Shown here piece after piece: positions 45,167 through 53,818 of a stretch of 64,000 nt of DNA. How positions within the stretch are numbered: position 1 is the stretch's first letter; each line of letters starts with the position of its first letter. The translations under genes were made by a program, and so were the position numbers. Source of the DNA: JANWYT01 sp034432435 (GTDB lineage Bacteria > Chloroflexota > Anaerolineae > Aggregatilineales > Phototrophicaceae); NCBI GenBank assembly GCA_034432435.1, contig DAOUBS010000247.1:1-64000 (forward strand), given 5' to 3'. Below the pieces are notes generated by a model. The model worked only from the letters and a program-made list of their open reading frames with translations. It did no database searches and was not told the DNA's origin.

Positions 45167-48100
45167 ATGGATAAAGCATTGCGCACGGAATACATGGCAC
45201 GCCTTCAACACTTCTACTATGGCCAGCTCATCCACCACGGCCAGCCGAAAGGCGACGCCCGTGTGTTGGCGCGCTCGGCCGGCCTGAAGGATGAGCAAAT
45301 CCAAGCGGCGCTGCAAGTGCCACGGCCAACGCCGCTGCTGGATGCGCCGCGCTTGAGCTGGGCGGTAGTGCGCGGCAGCCGAGAGGCTCCCTACGTGCTG
45401 GTGCACGCCCAACAGACTCACCCCACCCACACCCTCTACCACTACATCCTCATGAACGGCGACGTGCCGCGCGCCGTGCAAGGCAACCTGCGCGCGTATC
45501 TGTCGTTGATTGAATCTCGCATGCCTGTTTTTGAGATGCTCGGTGACCTCATGTCCCCACTCACGTTGACCACTGAGCCGCCCACCCAAGCCAAGCAAGC
45601 CGACGACCTGCTAGAGCTGATGAGCCTGACCGGCAACAACACCCGCAAGCTCGAGCCGCTCATCGCTGCCATCGTCAATGGGCGCCCGCTTGTTGTGCGC
45701 CATGCGCCCCCAGACCTCAACCAGCGCCTGACCTTCGTGCAAGGCCTGCTCACCACGCTGCCATCGTCAACGCGCTTCGGCGTCAGCTTCTGTTTAGAGT
45801 CGAACCACCCCGAGAGCGCTCAGATCGTGTTCAGCGCCGCGCCGGTCGATGACCGCTTCACCGTGTTCGACTGGCAGACGAAAGAGGTGAGCAGCGCGCC
45901 CACCAACGACTACGCACGCTTCATCGTGAGCCAACTGCGCCTTGACTGCGCGCTGGCCGTCGAGCAGGCCGAAAGGCTGACCCAGCCGGCCGGCTGGCGC
46001 TTCCGCAGTGGGGATCGCCTCGCGGATGCGCTGGCCTATGCTTCCAATCGCAGCAAGATCGACCAAGCCGTTGAGAACAACCTGCCCGTCTCGATGGAAG
46101 AGGTGGCGCGCATCCTGCGCGAGGATCCGACCTTAGACGAGCCGCTCCAAATCGCCTACGCCAGCCACCTGCTCAAGTTTGCCCTAGCGCTGGACGACGT
46201 TCAGCACACCGGCGTTGTGGCGGTGCTGGCCGGGCGCAGCCCAACGCTGGCCAAAGCCTTGTTTGCGCTGCTGCGCGCCGCCACCGACGGGGGCAAAGCG
46301 GCTACAGTGTTCACGTTGCTCGCGTCGTGGCTGCGCAGCCCTAATGCTCCCCATACCGCTGAATGGGTGGAGCTGTTCAACCGTGCGGCGCTGCTGCACC
46401 TGCGCGACATTATCGGCAAGCGCGATGTCCCCGCGATTAAGGCTTTCGTCCGCGAGGTTCACGACTTCCCAGAGCGCGGTCTGCTTCAGCGCGCGCTGTC
46501 CAAGATTATTGAAGTCACGCTGCCCTTTGCGGGCGAAGATGCCGACCTGCCGGTTCTGCTGATGCTGCTGGCGATGAGCGTGCTGGATCGTGGGCGCTTC
46601 CAAGCGTTGCTGACGCAGCCTAACTTCACCCGCTACCTGCCAAAGGACATCAAGCACTTCTTGCAGATGCTGCCCGCGGGGGGCGCGCCACCTCAGCCTG
46701 GCGCGCTCATGGCTGCTGTCGCCAGCCTGCAGCCCCAAAGCCGCGATGAAGCCCTCATGCAGTTTGCAGACTTAGCCTTCAGCGCTGATCGTATCGACCT
46801 CATCGACACGGATGTGCTGCGCGAGATGGCGCGCATCAGCACCCTGCCCATCGGCAAGCCCTACATCAACACCACCCTGAACATCGCCCGCGCCATTAGC
46901 GATGACCATCTGCTGCGCATGGCCGACCCCGCGCCGCGCTACGTGCTGAAGATGTTCGCCACGTCTTACCGCTACGATCTGCTGTTGAAGGCGATGGGCG
47001 AGCAAAGCCGCGAGCTTTACGGCGGCGAGCGGCAGGTGGATTACGTGCGCATGCTGCAAGAGGTCTTCAGCGACATTCACCTGCCCACGACGGACTTGCG
47101 CCAAATGCTCGTCAAAATCCGCGAGCACGGCGTCAAAGAGATCCCCTACCTGTGCATCATCTGCGGCGTGCTGCAAGCCTCAGGGTGGGCCTCTGACCTG
47201 CAAGAGTACGCTGATGTCGTCGCCAGTGAGCTAGTGGCTAACCCCATGTACTGTGAGGTGATCCACTTTGAGGCGCCGCTGGCTATCCTCAACTTCTACT
47301 TAGAGACGCGCAACACCGCCGGCATTCAACAGATCACGCGCCTGATGCCGCTCGTCACCAGCAGCAAAGACGACAAAGAGAGCTTGCGGGGCATCCGCGC
47401 CACCTACAACACGCTGCGCCGTCACGAGCGGCTGCAAGGGCTGGCGTTTGAGGTGCTGCGTCAGTACGTGCGCATGGCCACCCCGCGCGCCGCCCAGCGC
47501 ATCATCGAATACTATGGCCGCGAGTTAGGGCGCGAAGCAGGCGCGACCCTTCAGCGGTCTTACGATTTCAGCCTCTTTCTGAACCGAATGCCGCTGCCTG
47601 ATTACGCCTTCGCTGTGGAGAACACGGCCAACCTGCTGGAGGGGGCGCTGGCCGTCTACCTGCGCGAGAAGCCCACTACCACCAAGATCGAGACGTTCTA
47701 CGAATCGCTGCGCTTCCTCATGGACGCGCCAACGCGCGAGACGCTCGGCGTGGAAGTGCTCAACTTCGCCCGTAGCGTGTTGAACTTGGGGCGGCAGGTT
47801 GACACGCGCACGATGACCACCGGCATGCTCGGCGCGCTGACCAGCGGCACAGAAAACCCGCGCACCCTGGTTGACGTGTTCCGCGTGGGGGGCGGGCACT
47901 TGCTGCGTGGCCAGCTCGTGCGCACCACGCTCAAACCCAGCGCGCACATCACCCCCTTTGCTGAAGTGCCGCTGCAAGAGCTGCTCCATCAGGTGACGCT
48001 GGCGAGCGCCGTGCTGCGCGCGCCGTTTGTGGTCTTCCCCAACGGCAAGGGCCTCACGTGGACGGCTGCCGTCATCGCGGACGAGTTGGAGAGCATGTTG

Positions 48101-48313
48101 AAGATGCTGCCTGAAAGCGTCGCGGAGGAAGTGCGCTTGCGCTTGGGCACCGCGTGGCAGCGCCTCACGGAGTATCTGCCGTTGATGGTCAAGGATGTTG
48201 AAGCGGGCATCCTCGACCCTGACAACAAGACGGGCCGCAAGCTGGACAAGTTCAACGCCCTGCCGCGCAACCCGATTGAGTTCTGCCGCTATCTGGCCGC
48301 TATGCTGCGCTAA
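45167..48313 (+). CDS. Large soluble protein of unknown function
   Basis: 1048 residues from the ATG at 45167; a longer in-frame reading to 45098 would start upstream of a likely -10 box (TATAGT, 45155-45160) that sits only six bases before this ATG, suggesting a leaderless message. No signal peptide or membrane spans; almost all helical with repeats of Leu-rich pairs. Residues 10-230 (WAVVRGSREAPYVLVHAQQ, YHYILMNGDV, LTFVQGLLTTLPSSTRFGVSFCLES) remind me of the N-terminal domain of GTPase-associated GAP1-type proteins from predicted conflict systems, but this is a weak visual impression and no GTPase lies beside it. Function unknown. Confidence 0.5.
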   Translation: MDKALRTEYMARLQHFYYGQLIHHGQPKGDARVLARSAGLKDEQIQAALQVPRPTPLLDAPRLSWAVVRGSREAPYVLVHAQQTHPTHTLYHYILMNGDVPRAVQGNLRAYLSLIESRMPVFEMLGDLMSPLTLTTEPPTQAKQADDLLELMSLTGNNTRKLEPLIAAIVNGRPLVVRHAPPDLNQRLTFVQGLLTTLPSSTRFGVSFCLESNHPESAQIVFSAAPVDDRFTVFDWQTKEVSSAPTNDYARFIVSQLRLDCALAVEQAERLTQPAGWRFRSGDRLADALAYASNRSKIDQAVENNLPVSMEEVARILREDPTLDEPLQIAYASHLLKFALALDDVQHTGVVAVLAGRSPTLAKALFALLRAATDGGKAATVFTLLASWLRSPNAPHTAEWVELFNRAALLHLRDIIGKRDVPAIKAFVREVHDFPERGLLQRALSKIIEVTLPFAGEDADLPVLLMLLAMSVLDRGRFQALLTQPNFTRYLPKDIKHFLQMLPAGGAPPQPGALMAAVASLQPQSRDEALMQFADLAFSADRIDLIDTDVLREMARISTLPIGKPYINTTLNIARAISDDHLLRMADPAPRYVLKMFATSYRYDLLLKAMGEQSRELYGGERQVDYVRMLQEVFSDIHLPTTDLRQMLVKIREHGVKEIPYLCIICGVLQASGWASDLQEYADVVASELVANPMYCEVIHFEAPLAILNFYLETRNTAGIQQITRLMPLVTSSKDDKESLRGIRATYNTLRRHERLQGLAFEVLRQYVRMATPRAAQRIIEYYGRELGREAGATLQRSYDFSLFLNRMPLPDYAFAVENTANLLEGALAVYLREKPTTTKIETFYESLRFLMDAPTRETLGVEVLNFARSVLNLGRQVDTRTMTTGMLGALTSGTENPRTLVDVFRVGGGHLLRGQLVRTTLKPSAHITPFAEVPLQELLHQVTLASAVLRAPFVVFPNGKGLTWTAAVIADELESMLKMLPESVAEEVRLRLGTAWQRLTEYLPLMVKDVEAGILDPDNKTGRKLDKFNALPRNPIEFCRYLAAMLR

Positions 48314-48341
48314 TACCCCATTGATTGAAGGAGTTTGCACG

Positions 48342-48737
48342 ATGACCCACACAGAAGCGGAGGTTTGGGCGTTCGTCGAGCGCCACCTGACCGCCATCTT
48401 TGAAGGCGACTGGCCGACCTATGAGGCCACCACCAGCGCCGATCTGTCGCTGTATGAGTGGTGGATTGTGCCGCACCGCCAAGATGGGCTGGCCTTCCAC
48501 CAGTTCATGATCGAAAACCGCTGGACGGGCCGGGTGCGCGCCCAGCGCTTTGACCTGTTCGAAAAGCGCTGCCAACTCTACGGGGACACAGCCATCGTCA
48601 CCTACACGCTGCACCTCGCCCAAGCCACCGAGGCGGGCATCCAACACCACACCCACAACGAGTCGCGCGTGCTGGTTTACTTCCCCGATGGCTGGAAGGT
48701 CGTCCACGTTCACAAGTCACCCGCGGGCGTGACGTAG
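48342..48737 (+). CDS. SnoaL-like / CaMKII-association-domain protein
   Basis: 131 residues from the ATG at 48342, with GAAGGAG nine bases upstream. The alpha+beta barrel pattern (FVERHLTAIFEGDWPTYEATTSADLSLYEWW, FHQFMIEN, TAIVTYTLHLAQ, HNESRVLVYFPDGWKVVHVHKS) is that of the NTF2-like superfamily, near the calcium/calmodulin kinase II association domain and DUF4440. Members are small-molecule enzymes or oligomerisation modules; activity cannot be assigned. It follows the 1048-residue gene after 28 bases and may be co-transcribed with it. Confidence 0.72.
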   Translation: MTHTEAEVWAFVERHLTAIFEGDWPTYEATTSADLSLYEWWIVPHRQDGLAFHQFMIENRWTGRVRAQRFDLFEKRCQLYGDTAIVTYTLHLAQATEAGIQHHTHNESRVLVYFPDGWKVVHVHKSPAGVT

Positions 48738-48757
48738 GGCCACGGCACGCCGTGCCC
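48737..48757. repeat. Intergenic palindrome after the SnoaL-like gene
   Basis: CACGGC-AC-GCCGTG flanked by GGGC and CCC, starting at the stop codon of the preceding gene. A dispersed family member; no T-run follows. Confidence 0.6.
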
Positions 48758-48798
48758 GCGAGGGGCGGCCGGCGTGAAAAACCCAACAAACGCCCACG

Positions 48799-48826
48799 TT
48801 GACATTTCGCTGCTTTGTCACACAAT
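48799..48826 (+). promoter_or_regulatory. Promoter of the M16C peptidase gene
   Basis: Perfect TTGACA (48799-48804), 16-base spacer, CACAAT (48821-48826); the ATG is 31 bases further on with GAGGAG between. Confidence 0.6.
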
Positions 48827-48857
48827 CACTGCAACCAGTACTGCTTGAGGAGCTAAG

Positions 48858-51776
48858 ATGACCACCCTGCACGGGTTTGAACTGCTGAAAGAAGCCACCA
48901 TCGCTGAAATCTCGTCGCGCGTGCGGCTGTTTCGCCACGTCAAGACCGGCGCGCAGCTGCTGAGCGTCGAAAACGCCGACGAGAACAAATCCTTTGGCGT
49001 GGCGCTGCAAACCCCTGCCCCAGATGACACTGGCCTGCCCCACATTCTGGAGCACGCCGTCCTCGCGGGCAGCCAAAAGTACCCGCTCAAAGAGCCGTTC
49101 GGGGAACTCATCAAAACCTCCCTGGCCAGCTTCATCAACGCCATCACCTTCCCCGACATGACGATCTACCCCGTCGCCAGCACCAACACCCAAGATTTTT
49201 ACAACTTGATCGACGTCTACCTGGACGCCGTCTTCTTCCCGCTCATCGAAGAGCGCACCTTCCAACAAGAAGGCTGGCACTACGAACTCACCCCTGACGG
49301 CAGCGGGCTGATCTACAACGGCATCGTCTTCAACGAGATGAAGGGCTACTACTCGTCGCCCGAAATTTTGATGCAGTCGCTCGTTCCTGCCCAGTTGATG
49401 CCCGATACGCCCTACGCCTACGAAAGCGGCGGCGACCCGGCCGCCATCCCGAACTTGACTTATGAGCAGTTCCGCCAGTTCCACGCGACCTACTATCATC
49501 CGTCTAACGCGCGCTTCTTCTTCTACGGCGACGACGACCCTGAAGAGCGCCTGCGCCGCATCGACGCCGTCATCAGCCAGTTCGAGCCACATCCTGTGGC
49601 CAACCCCTTCAACCTCCAGCCGCGCTTTGACGCGCCCCAGACGGTCATCAAGCCCGTGGACGCCGGCGACAACCCTGAGTCGGCGTTGAAGGCGCTCATC
49701 ACCGTGAACTGGCTGCTCGGCGACGTCACCAACACGCGCGAGCTGATGGCCCTCACGCTGCTGAACAACATCTTGATCGGCACGCCCGCCGCGCCGCTGA
49801 CCGTAGCCCTGATGGAGAGCGGCCTCGGCGAAGACTTGACCGGCGGCGGCCTCAGCCCCTACAGCCGCGAGGCGCTCTTCAGCGTGGGTATGAAGGGCGT
49901 CGGGCCGGACGACGTCGAAGCCGTCGCTGCGCTCATCCTTAAGACGCTGGCGCGGCTGGCCCAAGACGGCCTCGACCCCGACACGATCACAGCGGCCATC
50001 AACACCGTGGAATTTGAGCTGCGCGAGCGCAACACGGGCCGCCTGCCGCGCGGGCTGGCGGTGTTCATGGGGATGCTGCCCGTGTGGATGCACGGCGGCG
50101 ACCCCTTTCAGGCCCTGTCGTTTGAGACCGACCTCAACGCGGTCAAGGCGGCCTACGCGGCCAACCCGCGCTTCTTTGAGGGCTTGATCGAGCGCTACCT
50201 GCTGGACAACGCCCATCGCGTCACGCTCATCTTGAAGCCTGATCCGAACGTGCGCGCGGAACGCGAAGCCGCCGAGCGTCAGCGGCTCGAAGAGGCCAAC
50301 CGCGCGCTGACCGACGCCGACCGCGCCCAGATCGCTCAGCAGGTGGCCGCTCTTAAGGCTTATCAAGAATCCCAAGACAGCCCCGAAAAACTGGCGCTGC
50401 TCCCCACGCTCAAGCTCAGCGATATTGATCGCAAGATTAAGACCATCCCGACAGAACACCTCGACCTCGACGGCGTGCCGCTGCTCTACCACGACCTCGA
50501 CACCAATGGCGTCATCTACCTTGACCTCGTGTTCGACCTGCGCAGCCTGCCGCCGCACTTCGTCCCTTACCTAAGCTTGTTCAGCAAAGCGCTAACGGAA
50601 CTAGGGACCCACGCGCAGGACTTCATCGCCTTTCAAAATCGCATTGGGGCGCACACCGGTGGGATCAACGCGGGCGAGGCGGCGTATCTGCACCGCGCCA
50701 CGCGCGAGCCGATCATCAAGCTCATGGTGCGCGCGAAGGCCATGCGCCCCAAAGTGGATGAGCTGCTGGCAATCCTGCGCGATGTGCTGTTGAACATCAA
50801 CTTCGACAACCGCGAGCGCTTCCGCCAGATGATCCTTGAGGACAAAGCGCAGTTCGAGTCCTACTTGGGCGTGTACGGCCAGCGCGTCGCCGGGCTGCGC
50901 CTGCGCAGCCAGTTTGACCTCAGCGGCTGGTTCAGCGAGCAGACCAACGGCATCAGCCAGTTGTTCTTTCTGCGTGAGCTGGCCAAGCGCCTTGAGACCG
51001 ATTGGTACAGCCTCTTGGCGACCTTCAACGCCATCCGCGACCACGTGATGAACCGCGCGACGCTCATCGTCAACCTGACGGCTGACCACGCGATGCTGGC
51101 TGACCTGCTGCCGCGGCTGCGCGGCTTCGCAGCGGGGCTGCCGGCGCACAGCGCTGAGCCGCAGGTGTGGCCGTTCGAGCCGACCCCGCGCTATGAAGGC
51201 CTCGCCGTGACGACACAGGTGAACTTCGTCGGCAAAGGGGCGAACTTCTTCGACTTGGGCTATCAGCTTCACGGCTCGCACCTCGTCATCCTCAACCACT
51301 TCAACATGGACTACATGTTCAGCCGCATTCGCTTGCAGGGCGGGGCTTACGGCGGCTCGCTCAGCTTGAACCCGACCACGGGCGTCGGGACGTTCCTCTC
51401 GTGGCAGGATCCCAACATCCGCCGCACGCTCGAGTCTTACGACGCGGCAGGCCCATACCTTAAGGCGCTGGAACTCTCGCCGAGTGACCTTGAGCGCGCT
51501 CAGCTGGGCGTGTTCAGCATGCTGGACGCCTACCTGCTGCCGGATGCGAAAGGCCTGTCTGCGCTGGTCAATCACTTAGTCGGCAACACAGATGAGATAC
51601 GCCAGCAGCGCCGCGATGAGGTCTTTAGCACCACGCTGGCCGACTTCCGCCGTTTTGGCGAGGTCTTGGAAGCCGTCGCCCGCGAGGGGGCGGTGGTGGT
51701 CGTCAGCAGCGAAGAGCGCCTCAAACAGGCCAATGAAGAGCTGCCTGTGCCGCTTCAGATCACCAAAGTCCAGTAG
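48858..51776 (+). CDS. M16C-family zinc peptidase (presequence-protease type)
   Basis: 972 residues, close to mitochondrial/plastid PreP and bacterial homologues, which degrade short unfolded peptides inside a closed chamber. The inverted zinc motif HILEH lies at residues 62-66, the distal glutamate in NEMKGYYSSPE near 164, and the second half repeats the fold without zinc ligands (M16C associated domain, ending LPVPLQITKVQ). GAGGAG stands seven bases before the ATG. No signal peptide, so it acts in the cytoplasm. A palindrome and a lipoprotein gene follow within 40 bases. Confidence 0.92.
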   Translation: MTTLHGFELLKEATIAEISSRVRLFRHVKTGAQLLSVENADENKSFGVALQTPAPDDTGLPHILEHAVLAGSQKYPLKEPFGELIKTSLASFINAITFPDMTIYPVASTNTQDFYNLIDVYLDAVFFPLIEERTFQQEGWHYELTPDGSGLIYNGIVFNEMKGYYSSPEILMQSLVPAQLMPDTPYAYESGGDPAAIPNLTYEQFRQFHATYYHPSNARFFFYGDDDPEERLRRIDAVISQFEPHPVANPFNLQPRFDAPQTVIKPVDAGDNPESALKALITVNWLLGDVTNTRELMALTLLNNILIGTPAAPLTVALMESGLGEDLTGGGLSPYSREALFSVGMKGVGPDDVEAVAALILKTLARLAQDGLDPDTITAAINTVEFELRERNTGRLPRGLAVFMGMLPVWMHGGDPFQALSFETDLNAVKAAYAANPRFFEGLIERYLLDNAHRVTLILKPDPNVRAEREAAERQRLEEANRALTDADRAQIAQQVAALKAYQESQDSPEKLALLPTLKLSDIDRKIKTIPTEHLDLDGVPLLYHDLDTNGVIYLDLVFDLRSLPPHFVPYLSLFSKALTELGTHAQDFIAFQNRIGAHTGGINAGEAAYLHRATREPIIKLMVRAKAMRPKVDELLAILRDVLLNINFDNRERFRQMILEDKAQFESYLGVYGQRVAGLRLRSQFDLSGWFSEQTNGISQLFFLRELAKRLETDWYSLLATFNAIRDHVMNRATLIVNLTADHAMLADLLPRLRGFAAGLPAHSAEPQVWPFEPTPRYEGLAVTTQVNFVGKGANFFDLGYQLHGSHLVILNHFNMDYMFSRIRLQGGAYGGSLSLNPTTGVGTFLSWQDPNIRRTLESYDAAGPYLKALELSPSDLERAQLGVFSMLDAYLLPDAKGLSALVNHLVGNTDEIRQQRRDEVFSTTLADFRRFGEVLEAVAREGAVVVVSSEERLKQANEELPVPLQITKVQ

Positions 51777-51777
51777 G

Positions 51778-51795
51778 GGCATGGCCTGCCATGCC
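51778..51795. repeat. Intergenic palindrome after the M16C gene
   Basis: GGCATGGC-CT-GCCATGCC, perfect eight-base arms, two bases after the peptidase stop. Same family; it separates the peptidase from the lipoprotein/MBOAT cluster. Confidence 0.65.
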
Positions 51796-51814
51796 TGTTG
51801 AGGGAACGACCGAC

Positions 51815-52207
51815 ATGATCCGTTTGATTGCTTGTGCTGTCCTACTGCTGGCGCTGGCCGCGTGCCAAAGCCAGCCGACTGCCCCCGCTGCCTCGCTCAC
51901 GCCCGACAACGCCGCCGGCGAGGCCGTCCAGCGCTATTTGCAGGCGCGCATCGATGGTGACGCGGATGGGCTGGCGCGCCTGCTGTGCGCCGAACGCGAG
52001 GGCGACGCCCGCCGTGAAGCCGCGTCCTTTGCCGCTGTGGAGGCTAGCCTCAAGGATGTGACCTGCACCGCAGACGCGGCCACCGCCACCGTGACTTGCA
52101 CCGGCGCGATTGTCGCCGTGTACGACGGTGAGGGGCGCGACCTTGACATCCCGCGCTACCGCGTCGTCCAAGAAGATGGCGAGTGGAAGGTCTGCGGGGA
52201 AGCCTGA
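51815..52207 (+). CDS. Small lipoprotein, first gene of the MBOAT cluster
   Basis: 130 residues from the ATG at 51815 (GAGGGA about nine bases upstream). The signal peptide LIACAVLLLALAAC ends in a lipobox with Cys17 as the lipid site. The mature part is a small alpha+beta domain (GEAVQRYLQARIDGDADGLARLLC, DLDIPRYRVVQEDGEWKVCGEA) resembling the NTF2-like/DUF4878 group of secreted proteins, with three further cysteines that could form a disulfide. Its stop lies five bases before the microprotein start, so it is co-transcribed with the microprotein and the MBOAT enzyme and may be their extracytoplasmic partner. Confidence 0.7.
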   Translation: MIRLIACAVLLLALAACQSQPTAPAASLTPDNAAGEAVQRYLQARIDGDADGLARLLCAEREGDARREAASFAAVEASLKDVTCTADAATATVTCTGAIVAVYDGEGRDLDIPRYRVVQEDGEWKVCGEA

Positions 52208-52212
52208 GCGCG

Positions 52213-52329
52213 ATGAAACGCTTCCTAACCCGTGAGAACGCGCTGGCGCTGGGGCTGTGCCTGCTGTTGATCGCCCTGACGGTCGTCTTGACGGACAGCG
52301 CCCCGACGTGGATCTACCAAGCCTTCTGA
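52213..52329 (+). CDS. DltX-like single-span microprotein (38 aa)
   Basis: 38 codons, too short for most gene finders. It begins MKRFLTREN, has one membrane span (LALGLCLLLIALTVVL) and ends TWIYQAF. The end matches the aromatic F/W-x-Y-x-x-F tail of DltX-type microproteins, which in the D-alanylation system insert into the MBOAT enzyme DltB and carry the acyl group on the tyrosine. Here the MBOAT gene begins nine bases downstream and a lipoprotein gene ends five bases upstream. The role as acyl relay is inferred from the tail motif and gene order. Confidence 0.72.
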   Translation: MKRFLTRENALALGLCLLLIALTVVLTDSAPTWIYQAF

Positions 52330-52338
52330 GCGGCGGGC

Positions 52339-53772
52339 ATGGGCTTTGTGGAGATCCTCGTGCTGTTGGGGCTGGCGGCGCTCTACGGGGCGTTGCTGCC
52401 GGCGGCGTGGCGGGCGTGGGCGCTCATGCTGGGCAGTGCGCTGGCGGTCTATTGGCTCCAGCCGTTGCTCGTCGTCCGCTGGCTGGATTACAGCCTGCCG
52501 ACGGCCATGCTCGGTTTGACGGTGGGCGGCTGGTGGCTCACCAAGCCCTATGATGCGCGGCGCGTTACGCGACAGGATGCGCTGGCGCTGGCGCTCATCG
52601 TCGCGGTGATCGTCGGCCTTGCCCTCGCTCGCTACGTCGAGTTCCCCGCGCCGCTGCGCTTCACTAGCCGCCCGCCGGAGCTGGTCGGCGTCGTGGGGGC
52701 GCTGGCGCTGGGGTGGGGCGTCGCGTGGGGGAGTGGGCGCTTGGCCCCGCGTCGCGCGGTTGGGCTGGGCCTGCTGCTCGTGATCGGCCTGCTCGTCGTC
52801 CTGCAAACGCCCGCGCTGTCAGGGGCTGCTGCCGCTCTGCTGCGCGCCCAAGCCGGGCAAAACCCCGCGCTGGCCAGCCCGCTCGATCTGCGCTGGTTGG
52901 GCTTCTCATACGTCGCGTTTCGTCTCATCCACACCCTGCGCGACCGTCAGACGGGCGTCCTGCCGGACCTAAGCCTGCGCGACTATGTGACGTTCGTCGT
53001 CTTCGCGCCTGCCTTCACCGCCGGGCCGATCGATCGGGCGGAGCGCTTCCAGAGCGACCTTGCCGCGCTGCCCGCGCTGCGCCTGTGGGACGCGGAACGC
53101 GTCACCAGCGCGCTGGAGCGGATCGGCGTCGGGCTGTTCAAGAAGTTCGTCATCGCCGACAGCTTGGCGCTGTTCGCCCTCAGCCCACAGAACGCCGACC
53201 AAGCGCTGAGCGGGGCGGCCTTGTGGGTCATGCTCTACGCCTATGGGCTGCGGCTCTTCTTCGACTTCAGCGCCTACACCGACATCGCCATTGGCTTGGG
53301 GCGGCTGTTCGGCGTGACGCTGCCGGAGAACTTCAACCGTCCTTACCGGCGCGCCAACCTGACGGCGTTCTGGCAGGCGTGGCACATGAGCCTCACGAAC
53401 TGGGTGCGCTTTTATATCTTCTCACCGCTCTCGCGGGCACTGCTCAAGCGCGACCCCAAGCCACCCAACGCGCTGATCATGTTCGTCTGCCACCTCAGCA
53501 CGATGGCGCTCATCGGCGTGTGGCACGGTGTAACGCTGTCGTTTTTGCTCTGGGGCGTGTGGCATGGGCTGGGGCTGTGGATCCACAAGCTGTGGTCAGA
53601 CCGCACGCGTGCGTGGTATCTGCGGCTCAAGCAGCAGCCGCGCCGCCTGCAAGCGTGGACGGTCGCCGCGTGGTTGCTGACAGTTCACTTCGTCATGTTG
53701 GGGTGGGTGTGGTTCACCTTGCCCGACGTGGAGCAAGCCCTGCGCGTGTTCACGCGGTTGATGGGAGGGTGA
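52339..53772 (+). CDS. MBOAT-family membrane O-acyltransferase (DltB/AlgI type)
   Basis: 477 residues with about eleven spans. Typical motifs are AGPIDRAERF, RLFFDFSAYTDIAIGLGRLFGV, NFNRPYRRANLTAFWQAWHMSLTNWVRFYIFSPL and the catalytic-histidine region IGVWHGVTLSFLLWGVWHGLGL. These enzymes transfer acyl groups from a cytoplasmic donor through the membrane to an external glycan, as in D-alanylation of teichoic acid or O-acetylation of alginate. The usual secreted SGNH partner (DltD/AlgJ) is absent here; a lipoprotein and a microprotein precede it instead. The acceptor and the acyl donor are not identifiable from the sequence. Confidence 0.88.
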   Translation: MGFVEILVLLGLAALYGALLPAAWRAWALMLGSALAVYWLQPLLVVRWLDYSLPTAMLGLTVGGWWLTKPYDARRVTRQDALALALIVAVIVGLALARYVEFPAPLRFTSRPPELVGVVGALALGWGVAWGSGRLAPRRAVGLGLLLVIGLLVVLQTPALSGAAAALLRAQAGQNPALASPLDLRWLGFSYVAFRLIHTLRDRQTGVLPDLSLRDYVTFVVFAPAFTAGPIDRAERFQSDLAALPALRLWDAERVTSALERIGVGLFKKFVIADSLALFALSPQNADQALSGAALWVMLYAYGLRLFFDFSAYTDIAIGLGRLFGVTLPENFNRPYRRANLTAFWQAWHMSLTNWVRFYIFSPLSRALLKRDPKPPNALIMFVCHLSTMALIGVWHGVTLSFLLWGVWHGLGLWIHKLWSDRTRAWYLRLKQQPRRLQAWTVAAWLLTVHFVMLGWVWFTLPDVEQALRVFTRLMGG

Positions 53773-53792
53773 GGGATGAGAACCTTCGATAT

Positions 53793-53812
53793 GGACAGGG
53801 GAGGCCCTATTC
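53793..53812. repeat. Decayed intergenic palindrome before menE
   Basis: GGACAGGGGAGGCCCTATTC: the left arm fits the family, the right arm has two changes, so this copy appears to be decaying. Confidence 0.45.
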
Positions 53813-53818
53813 TGCGAG

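Noticed and set aside
48717..51575. Antisense frames of 613 and 324 codons opposite the M16C peptidase
   Set aside because: Same GC-driven shadow effect; the sense strand has the HxxEH zinc motif and a ribosome site.
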